The translations under genes and the position numbers were made by a program. A stretch of DNA of 64,000 nt from CAZPBN01 sp964584935. Lineage in GTDB: Bacteria; Acidobacteriota; Aminicenantia; Aminicenantales; Aminicenantaceae. Under the pieces are notes generated by a model. The model made no database searches, had not been told where the DNA came from, and worked only from the letters and a program-made list of their open reading frames with translations. The stretch is from contig CAZPBN010000003.1 of NCBI GenBank assembly GCA_964584935.1, positions 1 to 64,000 on the forward strand. Reading direction: 5' to 3'. Shown one piece after another: positions 52,411-60,641 of the stretch (positions within the stretch are counted from its first letter, which is position 1; every line of letters starts with the position of its first letter).

Positions 52411-52435
52411 AAATAATAACAAACTAAAATAATAA
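52411..52435 (-). promoter_or_regulatory. Direct-repeat pair upstream of the RelE-type antitoxin (possible operator)
   Basis: Two copies of AAATAATAA with 16-bp periodicity, 27-51 bp ahead of the antitoxin ATG. Spacing of about one and a half helical turns and position in the promoter region would suit autorepression by the antitoxin. The AT-rich background makes chance possible. Confidence 0.3.
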
Positions 52436-52559
52436 AAAGTTTTAAATAGTTTAAATTAGTTAGCTGACTGGACTTATTTTTTCTTTTTTTTCTCTCTGTA
52501 CTTCAAATGACCTGCCCCCAATCATTGTATCACTCCCAGAGTTAGAAAAGTAGGTTTTG

Positions 52560-52631
52560 GAGCGCACAGGCAGGCATTTGACCACCGCATTGAGGACAAA
52601 TGAGAGGATCAACTTCATAATAAAAGGAATT
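52560..52631 (-). mobile_element. Second transposase remnant with a Cys-pair zinc motif
   Basis: On the minus strand NSFYYEVDPLICPQCGGQM is encoded and then the frame breaks down to a stop. YEVDPL-CP-CGG-M is the C-terminal zinc motif of IS91/IS801-like transposases, and the same region appears in damaged form at 51453-51660. The two are separate partial copies (this one keeps the zinc motif and lacks the IISFI tail; the other has the tail). Confidence 0.6.
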
Positions 52632-52906
52632 TCAATATATGAAACAGTCTGTTTCGTCATCTATCATACTGAGAGGATCTTGTTTGTGAGACAGAATAGA
52701 GTCAGGCTTATCCTGTTCCATAAAAGCACACAAATCAGATGCCTGATTTTCAGATGACTTTTTCTTTGCATTTTTGAGAAACTCAGACATAGCATCAATA
52801 CCGCCTACATCGAATCCAAACTTCGAGGCTATTTGAACAGAGACGGTGCCTTTGCCATTGAGGAACTTGATAAGACGTCTTTTTTTTTCAACTCAGAGGT
52901 ATCCAT
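52632..52906 (-). pseudogene. Small ORF interrupted at an A9 run
   Basis: ATG 52906 opens MDTSELKKK and runs into nine A (52888-52880). One extra A (or loss of two) would join it to a good open frame of about 85 codons, RRLIKFLNGKGTVSVQIASK and on to a stop at 52632. As it stands the first frame stops within about 25 codons. Either a frameshift mutation or slippage at the homopolymer. Product family not recognised. Confidence 0.4.
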
Positions 52907-53038
52907 TGTTGCGAAGAACCGGGGGCAAAAATAGATTCTAAGTGTCAGATAGACATCAATGAATACAAATACATAAAAAAATTTTTTTTCCTTTCAAAAA
53001 CCTTTACAATAGAGGCTGTTATTTAAAGGAAACAAGAT

Positions 53039-55072
53039 ATGAAAAGAATGATTATATTCTCATTGGTAATGTTCATAATCCCTTTTGTTGTTTTCGGACA
53101 ATGGAAAATAAAAAAAACCACCGCATTCAAAACAGACGAGCCAGTGCACATTGATGGATTTCTGAAAGAACAAGATTGGAATAAAGCTTCTGAAGCTAAG
53201 AATTTCATACAGTTTCAACCAGAAAGAGACAAACCAGCATCATTGAACACAGTTGTCAAGATCATGTATGACAATGATTTCATATACTTCGGATTTTTGT
53301 GTCATGACCCTGAACCAAAAAAGATTGCTTCCCAAATATCCAAAAGAGATTCAGATCTAAGGACAGACGATTCCATCTATATTATGATCGACACCTATAA
53401 TGACAAAAGAAACTGCTATTATTTTTCCACAAACCTTCTGGGCACTCAATTGGACGGACGAATAACAGAAAACGGAAAAACAAATGATAACACCTGGGAT
53501 GGAATCTGGAGCTGTGAATGCCAAAAAACAGAATTTGGATGGACAGCCGAGATTGCTATTTCTTTTTCATGTTTAAAATATGAGCCCGGTCAAAATAAAA
53601 CATGGGGTTTGGGACTGGGAAGGGGAATTCCCCGGAAATTGGAATTCAGCTTCTGGACAGGACCCAAGGAATCTCCTTACAAAGTTTCCCAGTTTGGTGA
53701 ACTGGAGCATTTAGATCTTCAAAAAGCCAAGAAGAAATTACAGGTGATTCCTCATCTCATATCAAAATTGGAAGAGGGCGAAAAAGCAGAACTCAACGCA
53801 GGCGTGGATGCAAGATACGCTATGTCCCAGATGGTATCCGGCCATTTGACAATAAATCCTGATTTTGCAACTGTGGAAGCTGACCAGGAAAAAGTAAATC
53901 TGACTCGATTTGAACTTCATCTTCCAGAAAAAAGAAATTTTTTCCTCGAAGGTTCTGAAATTTACCGCCAGAGAATCAGGCTTTTTTATTCCCGAAGAAT
54001 TTCAGATATCTACGGGGGAGCAAAAGTCTACGGAAAGGCCGGAGGATATGAATTTTCAGGAATGACAGTCCAGACAAAAAAAGATGAATCCATCAATGAA
54101 AGCTCAGCAAATTTTTCCGTCTTCCGTTTAAAAAAGGATGTTATGAAATCCTCGACTATCGGTTTTTTAGCTGCCAACAAACTGGTCAATGGAAAAAATA
54201 GGGGAACTGCGGGAATAGACACATCACTTTATTTTTCAGATACTTTTAAATTCACCGGGCAATTCGCCTGCAGCTACGGCGAAAACAACAAAAGCAACCT
54301 GGCATTTTTCCTCCGTCCTAGCTACGATTCCTCAACGTTCCATATCCATCTCCGTTACACTCAGATCGGGAAATATTTTGCTGATAATGCCAATCAGGTC
54401 GGATTTGTCCGTGATGACAATCGAAGAGAGCTGGATTCAGCAGTGAGGAAAACTTTCTGGATCAAAAAATGGGGGTTGCAGCGGATCACCTACGATTCCA
54501 ATTACAATATATACTGGGGATTGGATGGGACCCTGAGAAGCTGGAAAATCGATGAAGGGCTTAATTTCGACCTGAAAAATAAATTCATGCTGGGTGTGGA
54601 TCATTCCCAGGAATACAAGCTCTATGAGAAAAAATTCCGAAATAACCGAACCGGTGTTTCCTTAGGATACAACACAAGAGAATGGCAATCAGTTAGAGTG
54701 ACATACAATTTTGGTAAAAATTACGATTTGGATTTCAAACTAATCCAAGGCAGTGTGAACTATAAAATCACAGAAGACTTTTCCCTTTCTTATAACGTGT
54801 CGCGATTGATCTTTGATCCAGATCCTGAAGATGAAAGCACCTGGATTCATGTTATCCGGGCAACACAGTATTTCACCAATGATTTATTCATAAAAGTGTT
54901 CTACCAGGTGAACACTTCCATAGACAAAAGAAATATACAGGTGCTGTTTGTTTACCGGTTTCAGCCTCCGTTCGGCTTTATTCAGCTGGCTTACCAGAAA
55001 GGAACAGCCGCCTTCGGAGAAAAAGGAGAACAGGGCCACACATTATTCCTGAAGGTTACTTATATGTTTTAA
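53039..55072 (+). CDS. DUF5916 protein: CBM9-like domain plus outer-membrane beta-barrel
   Basis: A 677-residue exported protein. A signal peptide (about 1-20, ending VFGQ) is followed by a carbohydrate-binding family 9-like beta-sandwich (about 30-210) with EPVHIDGFLKEQDWNKA, VKIMYDNDFIYFGFLCHDP and GWTAEIAISFSCL. Then comes the DUF5916 region with HLTINPDFATVEADQEKVNLT and LPEKRNFFLEGSEIY, and a long stretch of alternating beta-strands ending in VTYMF, whose terminal Phe is the usual BAM signal. It is probably an outer-membrane protein; its ligand is unknown. Its gene has AAAGGAAAC before the ATG and a TACAAT-type box near 53010. Monocistronic by spacing. Confidence 0.9.
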   Translation: MKRMIIFSLVMFIIPFVVFGQWKIKKTTAFKTDEPVHIDGFLKEQDWNKASEAKNFIQFQPERDKPASLNTVVKIMYDNDFIYFGFLCHDPEPKKIASQISKRDSDLRTDDSIYIMIDTYNDKRNCYYFSTNLLGTQLDGRITENGKTNDNTWDGIWSCECQKTEFGWTAEIAISFSCLKYEPGQNKTWGLGLGRGIPRKLEFSFWTGPKESPYKVSQFGELEHLDLQKAKKKLQVIPHLISKLEEGEKAELNAGVDARYAMSQMVSGHLTINPDFATVEADQEKVNLTRFELHLPEKRNFFLEGSEIYRQRIRLFYSRRISDIYGGAKVYGKAGGYEFSGMTVQTKKDESINESSANFSVFRLKKDVMKSSTIGFLAANKLVNGKNRGTAGIDTSLYFSDTFKFTGQFACSYGENNKSNLAFFLRPSYDSSTFHIHLRYTQIGKYFADNANQVGFVRDDNRRELDSAVRKTFWIKKWGLQRITYDSNYNIYWGLDGTLRSWKIDEGLNFDLKNKFMLGVDHSQEYKLYEKKFRNNRTGVSLGYNTREWQSVRVTYNFGKNYDLDFKLIQGSVNYKITEDFSLSYNVSRLIFDPDPEDESTWIHVIRATQYFTNDLFIKVFYQVNTSIDKRNIQVLFVYRFQPPFGFIQLAYQKGTAAFGEKGEQGHTLFLKVTYMF

Positions 55073-55185
55073 TTTTTTTTATCTTAAAAAAATCAAAAGA
55101 AAGTGAATGATATATTCTTTTTTCCAGGATTAATGAGGAAGAAATCAGGTTCTGGGAAGTTTATATCTTACTTCCCCTCTTTTCC

Positions 55186-55213
55186 TTGACAAGAAGCTTT
55201 ATGTCTGTAATAT
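55186..55213 (+). promoter_or_regulatory. Probable sigma-70 promoter of the small peptide and aspartoacylase-like genes
   Basis: TTGACA (55186-55191) and TAATAT (55208-55213), 16-bp spacer. Start near 55220 gives a leader of about 70 nt before the GGAGG and ATG at 55292. Confidence 0.5.
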
Positions 55214-55291
55214 TCTAAACGCAGATGGTGAATAGGCTTGGATTTAGCAAAAATAAGCTTTATCGTATTTAAAAATTTTTGGAGGCTGTCA

Positions 55292-55435
55292 ATGATGAAA
55301 AAAACATATTTCTTTGCAGTTGCCCTGTTGATTTTATCCCTTATGTCCCTTTCTTCTGTCAGGAGTCAGGAAACTGAGGAAACCGTTTGGAGGCAGCTGG
55401 GCAAAATGGGAAACAGAGACCGGTCAAAAAAATAA
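55292..55435 (+). CDS. Small exported peptide
   Basis: A 47-residue frame with a clear signal peptide: MMKKTYFFAVALLILSLMSL then SSVRSQ, with probable cleavage near Ser-Gln, leaving a mature peptide of about 23 residues rich in Glu, Arg and Lys. GGAGG six bases before ATG 55292 makes translation likely; the frame's earlier TTG at 55238 is not needed. It ends 15 bp before the aspartoacylase-like gene and probably shares its transcript. It could be a genuine secreted or periplasmic small protein, or the remaining front of a longer exported protein that has lost its body. I cannot assign a family. Confidence 0.5.
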   Translation: MMKKTYFFAVALLILSLMSLSSVRSQETEETVWRQLGKMGNRDRSKK

Positions 55436-55450
55436 ACAAGGAGTTCTATC

Positions 55451-56500
55451 ATGCGTATTTTAAAAAAGATTTCTGTTTTATTTATAGTATTGATAGTTTT
55501 ATTCAATATTTCCGCTTTCGGGCAGACATTGAATGTCGGTGAAATTTCAGCAAAACCGGGCGAAAGAACCGACGGTTTTATTATCGTGCCTGAAGGGTCC
55601 GACGGTGATGAAGTGAAGATTCCTGTAACCGTCATTAACGGAACAAAGAAAGGACCTGTCCTTGCCTTAACCGCAGCTATTCACGGATACGAATACCCGC
55701 CGGTCATAGCTTTTCAGAGGCTGATAAAAATCATCGACCCGAAACAGGTATCCGGCGCTTTGATCTTTGTTCATGTTGCCAACATCCCCTCATTCTTGAA
55801 ACGCACAATTTATTATGGCCCCCATGACTGGAAGAACTTGAACCGGGTATTCCCCGGAAAAATCGACGGCACGATGTCCGAACGCATTGCCTTCCAGATA
55901 ACCAAAGAGGTCATCGATAAATGTGATTATCTTATTGATAACCACTGCGGTGACGGCAACGAAGACCTGATGCCTTATCTTTACTGCCTGCAGACAGGGG
56001 ATGCCAGTATAGATAAAGCTACAAAGATGATGGCAGAGAATTATGGGCTTCCCCTGGCTATCAATGAAAAAGGAAGGCCAACAGATATCAAGGAATCTGT
56101 GTATGGGGGGAACACAGCCATAGTGAGAGGCAAGCCTGCGATCACCATAGAATCCGGAAAACTGGGCAGGACAGATGAAATAGATATAAAAAGAGTTGTG
56201 ACAGGTACTCTCAATGTGATGAAAGTTCTGAACATGATCAAAGGTGAACCACAGATTGATGCAAAACCTGTATGGGTGCAGAAATACACCATTATCCGCT
56301 CCGAGAAAACCGGTATATTTTACCCTTTGGTCAGCAGAGCCGACCATGTGCAAAAAGGTCAGCTCATAGGTTACCTCACCGATTTTTTCGGTAACAGGAT
56401 CCAGGAAGCAAGAGCCCCTTATGACGGAATTGTGCTTTACATCGTTGCCACCCCGCCTATGAGCCCGGGAGAGCCGATGGCATCAATCGGCCAGTTCTGA
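55451..56500 (+). CDS. Exported zinc hydrolase of the AstE/aspartoacylase (M14) family
   Basis: A 349-residue protein with a signal peptide (about 1-24, ending AFGQ) and an AstE/AspA-type zinc carboxypeptidase-like domain. The zinc ligands are His78 and Glu81 in AAIHGYEYPP and His165 in LIDNHCGDG; NLNRVFPG (Asn131, Arg132) is the substrate-carboxylate site. The last about 90 residues form the beta-rich domain with APYDGIVLYI seen in these amidohydrolases. Members remove acyl groups from amino acids (for example N-acetylaspartate, succinylglutamate); an exported form suggests scavenging, but the substrate is unknown. Its codons look more GC-rich than neighbouring genes, a hint of transfer. An AAGGAG lies before the ATG. 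Confidence 0.87.
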   Translation: MRILKKISVLFIVLIVLFNISAFGQTLNVGEISAKPGERTDGFIIVPEGSDGDEVKIPVTVINGTKKGPVLALTAAIHGYEYPPVIAFQRLIKIIDPKQVSGALIFVHVANIPSFLKRTIYYGPHDWKNLNRVFPGKIDGTMSERIAFQITKEVIDKCDYLIDNHCGDGNEDLMPYLYCLQTGDASIDKATKMMAENYGLPLAINEKGRPTDIKESVYGGNTAIVRGKPAITIESGKLGRTDEIDIKRVVTGTLNVMKVLNMIKGEPQIDAKPVWVQKYTIIRSEKTGIFYPLVSRADHVQKGQLIGYLTDFFGNRIQEARAPYDGIVLYIVATPPMSPGEPMASIGQF

Positions 56501-56673
56501 TAAAAATAAGAACCGGACATCCAGGTTCTATACAAAAGAAATAGATGGTAATAAAACTGTTGACGCAAACCAAATAACCTCAACAAAGGTTTATTACTAT
56601 CTCTAATAAGTTTAATATAACACCTATTTGTCCAATAATGAATGACTTATAAGCAATAAAATAAACCTATGGT

Positions 56674-56702
56674 TTGACCCTAGTTTATTTTTCTGCTATT
56701 AT
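56674..56702 (+). promoter_or_regulatory. Promoter-like boxes at the abiEi start
   Basis: TTGACC (56674-56679) and TATTAT (56697-56702), 17-bp spacer. The -10 overlaps the ATG at 56701, so if this promoter is used the protein must start further in, for example after the AAGGAG at 56708-56713; otherwise another promoter lies upstream. Confidence 0.4.
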
Positions 56703-57528
56703 GTCAATAAGGAGTTTACCTATTAGAAGCAAATTAAACCAAATTCTTAAAATGTGGCCTCGGGGCACTATTGCTGTGAGTTCATGGTTCAAGACTCAGG
56801 GCATATCTCGACAGTTGCTTGATTCATATGAGAAATCAGAATGGGTCAATAGGATTGGCAGAGGAGCATATTCACGAACAGATGATTTTGTTGATTGGAC
56901 AGGTGGATTATATGCTATTCAAGAACAGCTTAAACTTCCAATTCATATTGGGAGTAAAACAGCTTTGCAAATATCCGGGATTTCTCATCAGATCCCACTT
57001 GGCAAGGGACAAAATGTTTTTCTATTTGGAAAAACAGGAGCAAAACTCCCAAAATGGTTCAAAGAATATAAATGGGATGTAAAAATACATTATACCATGA
57101 CAAATTTATTTGGGACTGTCAAACAATTGGGACTAACTTCATGGCCCATGAGAGATTATTCTATTATCATATCTTCCCCAGAAAGAGCTATCATGGAACT
57201 TCTCTATTTTATTCCCAAGCGGAAATCATTTGAAGAAGCAATCTTTTTTATGGAGGGATTAGTATCAGCTACCTTGCGTCCTAAATTAGTCCAGGAATTA
57301 CTAGAAAATTGTAATTCAATAAGAGTGAAGCGTTTATTTATGTACTTAGCTGAAAAGTTTCAACATCAATGGATTCAAAAGATTGATTTGACAAATGTGA
57401 ATTTTGGAAAAGGAAAGCGTGTTATCGTTATAGGCGGTATGTTTGATTCCAAATATAAAATTGTAGTGCCTAAAGTGAATTATACTGGTGAAGACATTCA
57501 TAAATCAGCTAAAGATAATGAAAAATAG
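56701..57528 (+). CDS. AbiEi-like antitoxin (type IV toxin-antitoxin)
   Basis: A protein of about 275 residues. The N-terminal winged-helix region (about 10-60) reads LNQILKMWPRGTIAVSSWF then GISRQLLDSYEKSEWVNRIG and GRGAYSRTDD, the typical AbiEi DNA-binding start. The rest is the AbiEi C-terminal antitoxin domain (with HIGSKTALQISGISHQIPLG and SSPERAIMELLYFIP). AbiEi represses its operon and counteracts AbiEii without direct binding. AbiE systems cause abortive infection against phages. It overlaps abiEii by 11 bp. The start codon is uncertain (ATG 56701, TTG 56674, or a later start). Confidence 0.87.
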   Translation: MSIRSLPIRSKLNQILKMWPRGTIAVSSWFKTQGISRQLLDSYEKSEWVNRIGRGAYSRTDDFVDWTGGLYAIQEQLKLPIHIGSKTALQISGISHQIPLGKGQNVFLFGKTGAKLPKWFKEYKWDVKIHYTMTNLFGTVKQLGLTSWPMRDYSIIISSPERAIMELLYFIPKRKSFEEAIFFMEGLVSATLRPKLVQELLENCNSIRVKRLFMYLAEKFQHQWIQKIDLTNVNFGKGKRVIVIGGMFDSKYKIVVPKVNYTGEDIHKSAKDNEK

Positions 57529-58417
57529 TATTTTTTTTAAACAAGCCGAAATTTTGTTGCGGCTCATACCATTTATAACAAAGGAAAAATGTTTTGCTTT
57601 AAAAGGGGGAAGTGCTATCAATTTTTTTGTACGTGACATGCCAAGATTGTCTGTTGATATCGACTTAGTATATCTTCCTTTAGAAAATCGCGAAACAGCT
57701 TTGGCTAACATAAATTCTGCTGTTAAAAGAATCAAAAATAAAATATCTAAAGCAATACCTAAATCAAAATGTTTACTGCGCCCAAATTCAAAGCTGTTGA
57801 TTAATTTTAAAGGTACAGAGATCAGGATTGAACCAAATTTAATATTTCGGGGAGCCGTATATCCTTGCGAAAAGAGTACTCTAACCCAAAAAGCAAAGGG
57901 ACTATTCCAAATGAGTGTTGATGCCAAAATCCTTTCTTTTGAAGATTTATATAGTGGCAAACTTTGTGCGGCACTAGATCGTCAACATCCTAGAGATTTT
58001 TTTGATTTAATGATATTAATGAAGAACGAAGGAATTACAGATAAAATACGAAAAGCCTTTGTTGTTTATTTAGCTGGACATAACCGTCCTATGAATGAAT
58101 TGCTAAGACCTCGATGGCAAGATTTCCGATCTATTTATGAAAATGATTTTATGGGCATGCCGTTTGAACCAGTTTCCTATGATGAATTGATAAAAAGTAG
58201 AAACCAGATGCATTCAGCCCTTATCAGCACATTGACCGCTGATGAGAAATCCTTTCTTATTTCCATCAAAGAAAGGTCACCTAAATGGGAATTAATGGAG
58301 ATTGAAGGAATTGATAATCTACCAGCAGTTCAATGGAAACTCAAAAATATCACATTGATGTCAAAAAAGAAACGTATTGAAGCTTTAGAAAAATTGAAAA
58401 ATGTCCTAAATTATTAA
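57518..58417 (+). CDS. AbiEii-like nucleotidyltransferase toxin
   Basis: A protein of about 299 residues with the AbiEii/AbiGii nucleotidyltransferase fold. The catalytic start is FALKGGSAINFFVRDMPRLS then VDIDLVYLP, giving the GGS motif at 30-32 and the metal-binding pair Asp47-x-Asp49. Further motifs are PCEKSTLTQKA-type and LSFEDLYSGKLCAALDRQHPRDFFDL, with a Lys and the Arg/Asp-rich segment of motif IV. AbiEii toxins transfer nucleotides (CMP/GTP-type on tRNA in studied homologues) to stop growth on phage infection. ATG 57518 overlaps abiEi by 11 bp; a GTG at 57488 is an alternative. All key acidic residues are intact. Confidence 0.88.
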   Translation: MKNSIFFKQAEILLRLIPFITKEKCFALKGGSAINFFVRDMPRLSVDIDLVYLPLENRETALANINSAVKRIKNKISKAIPKSKCLLRPNSKLLINFKGTEIRIEPNLIFRGAVYPCEKSTLTQKAKGLFQMSVDAKILSFEDLYSGKLCAALDRQHPRDFFDLMILMKNEGITDKIRKAFVVYLAGHNRPMNELLRPRWQDFRSIYENDFMGMPFEPVSYDELIKSRNQMHSALISTLTADEKSFLISIKERSPKWELMEIEGIDNLPAVQWKLKNITLMSKKKRIEALEKLKNVLNY

Positions 58418-58647
58418 CTGCTTATTTTATATTGCTTGATATTTTAATTCTTTAACTTAAAAATCGATTGAGGCAATTCTTGACATTTTAAATCCACTTT
58501 GAAATATCCCTTCATATTGTTTGAGTTATCAAAATGTGTGCGGATTATGAAAAGCCGTGATGAAAATGAATCAAAAATTAATCTTTCTGGTCATGAGGTC
58601 AACTCTCGTGTTTTGAGTGGTTAACTATGCATAAAAGAAATGAAGAA

Positions 58648-59259
58648 CTAATGACTGCGCACGATTTCTTTCACCCGCATAAGCTGAACCTGGAAGGAGC
58701 GTTCCATCTCATCCAAACGGCTCGAAATATAGGATATGGTCTCCTTGATATTGGGAATAAGAATGTGTTCAAGGGCATTCACCCTGCGCCGGGTTGTTTC
58801 AATCTCATCGGAAAGAAGCTCGACAGCTTTCCAGAGCCGCCCCATTTCCGCTAAATCTTCCATCAATTCCTTTGTCTTTTTTATTCCAACATCCAGTTCG
58901 CTGTCTGTGTTTAAAAAATCATAATCAGAGATTTCAAATTCCTTTATTTGAAACTTGGGGATAGAGATATTGAATATTTTGTCTTTTTGGGCTTCCACAG
59001 TGAGTTTCCCCTCTGGAAGGAGTTTTTTCAAATCATCTTCTGAATTGTAGGCTCGGGCGATACAAAAAGAAAGCATGACTTTTTGGAATTTTTTCTCTAC
59101 TTTTTCCTGTATCTCATTGAGCTGCCTCATCAATTCCAGAAACCGGCGCATCAGCTCTTCCAGTTTGTCTTTTAGAAGTTTATGCCCCCGTTCAGCCAAA
59201 GCCAGACGCCTTCTCAGACGCAAGAGCTCCATACGGTTCGGATTGACATTCAGTTTCAT
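58648..59259 (-). CDS. atpD: V-type ATP synthase subunit D
   Basis: A 203-residue central-stalk subunit. It is nearly all helix: N-terminal VNPNRMELLRLRRRLALAER with the following GHKLLKDKLEELMRRFLELM, and C-terminal RRRVNALEHILIPNIKETIS, the two coiled-coil arms of V-type D. It turns inside the A3B3 head and couples it to the membrane ring. The gene is last of the cluster and overlaps atpB by 4 bp. It converges with the AbiE genes, with about 230 bp between. The I (a) and K (c) membrane subunits are not downstream of it. Confidence 0.93.
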   Translation of the reverse strand: MKLNVNPNRMELLRLRRRLALAERGHKLLKDKLEELMRRFLELMRQLNEIQEKVEKKFQKVMLSFCIARAYNSEDDLKKLLPEGKLTVEAQKDKIFNISIPKFQIKEFEISDYDFLNTDSELDVGIKKTKELMEDLAEMGRLWKAVELLSDEIETTRRRVNALEHILIPNIKETISYISSRLDEMERSFQVQLMRVKEIVRSH

Positions 59260-60632
59260 TTTTCCTCAGAATAGTATTTTTCCAGATATTCCGGTCTGAT
59301 CCTTTTCAGTTCTGCCCTGGGAATGGTCCGAAGAAGTTTCCAGCCGGAATCAATGGTTTCTGTGATAGAGCGGGTTTCGAATTCACCCTGTTGAACAAAT
59401 ACTTCTTCATACTGGTCTGCGAATTTCAAGTACAGTTTATCCAATTCTGAAAGGGCTGCCTCTCCCAAAATCAACGACAATTCTCTTGCTTCCTTACCTC
59501 TGGCATAGCAGGCAAATAACTGATTCAGCACATCAGCATGATCCTCCCGGGTTTTGCCTTCACCGATTCCCTGGTCTTTTAATCTGGAGAGACTGGGGAG
59601 CACATCAATAGGGGGATAAATTCCTTTGCGGTGAATCTCTCTGCTCAGCATGATCTGTCCTTCTGTGATATATCCTGTTAAATCCGCAATGGGATGGGTT
59701 TTATCATCCTCGGGCATGGTGAGAATCGGAATAAGAGTTATGGATCCTTTCTTGTTTTTGATGCGTCCAGCCCTTTCATACATGGAGGCAAGGTCAGTAT
59801 AAAGATATCCTGGATACCCGCGTCTTCCTGGAATTTCTTTCCTTGCGGCTGATATCTCCCGAAGCGCTTCGGCATAAAAAGTCATGTCAACCAGTATCAC
59901 CAGAACATGCATGTCAAGGTCAAAGGCAAGATATTCCGCACAGGTCAGAGCCAGCCGGGGAGTGGCAATCCTTTCAATGGGAGGCTCATTCGCCAGGTTT
60001 AAAAAAAGAACAGCTCTTTCCAGCGCTCCAGTATTCCGGAAATCTTCAATGAAAAAATTTGCCTCCTCAAAGGTAATTCCCATGGCACCAAAAACAACCG
60101 CAAATTTTTCTTTTTTTCCGAGCACAGTGGCTTGCCGTGCTATCTGGGCAGCAATTCTGGCATGCGGCAATCCACTTCCTGAAAAGAGTGGAAGTTTCTG
60201 TCCTCTGACCAGGGGGTTCATTCCATCAATCGAGGACAATCCTGTTTGAATAAACTCAGAGGGATAATCCCTGGCTTGAGGATTGATGGGACTTCCATTT
60301 ATATCAACCATCTTATCTGCAATAATCTGGGGGCCTTGATCTTTAGGCCTTCCCGAACCATCAAACACCCTTCCAATGATATCGTCTGAAACACCAAGCA
60401 TCTGCGAACGCCCCAGGAAACGAACACGTGATTGATCAACATCAAGCCCGACCGTTCCTTCGAAAACCTGAACAACAGCCCTCTCCTTTGAGACATCCAA
60501 CACCGTTCCCCGGCGCATGATTCCCTCAACTGTTTGTATTTCTACCAATTCCCCGTATTTAACATCTTTTATTTGTTCCACAATGAGCAAAGGGCCGACT
60601 ATATTGGATACGGTTATATATTCTTTATGCAT
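59256..60632 (-). CDS. atpB: V-type ATP synthase subunit B
   Basis: A 458-residue non-catalytic head subunit. Visible are the N-terminal beta-barrel (VSNIVGPLLIVE), the degenerate P-loop region QKLPLFSGSGLPHARIAAQI (GSGLPHA in place of a working Walker A, as is normal for B), AILVDMT-type VILVDMTFYAEALREI and GRRGYPGYLYTDLASMYERAG. The length matches the family (about 460). It lies 9 bp downstream of subunit A and overlaps D by 4 bp. Confidence 0.95.
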   Translation of the reverse strand: MHKEYITVSNIVGPLLIVEQIKDVKYGELVEIQTVEGIMRRGTVLDVSKERAVVQVFEGTVGLDVDQSRVRFLGRSQMLGVSDDIIGRVFDGSGRPKDQGPQIIADKMVDINGSPINPQARDYPSEFIQTGLSSIDGMNPLVRGQKLPLFSGSGLPHARIAAQIARQATVLGKKEKFAVVFGAMGITFEEANFFIEDFRNTGALERAVLFLNLANEPPIERIATPRLALTCAEYLAFDLDMHVLVILVDMTFYAEALREISAARKEIPGRRGYPGYLYTDLASMYERAGRIKNKKGSITLIPILTMPEDDKTHPIADLTGYITEGQIMLSREIHRKGIYPPIDVLPSLSRLKDQGIGEGKTREDHADVLNQLFACYARGKEARELSLILGEAALSELDKLYLKFADQYEEVFVQQGEFETRSITETIDSGWKLLRTIPRAELKRIRPEYLEKYYSEEK

Positions 60633-60641
60633 TTTGTCCTC

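Larger units (their letters stand above)
52385..53038. other. Decayed region upstream of the DUF5916 gene
   Basis: No intact gene in about 650 bp. On the minus strand it holds a frameshifted small open frame (52632-52906) and, in the same frame past its stop, a transposase zinc-motif remnant (52560-52631). The last 100 bp before 53039 are the promoter region of the DUF5916 gene. Confidence 0.6.

Noticed and set aside
58627..58854. Plus-strand frame overlapping the 3' end of atpD
   Set aside because: Mostly antisense to atpD; no ribosome-binding site and no recognisable product.
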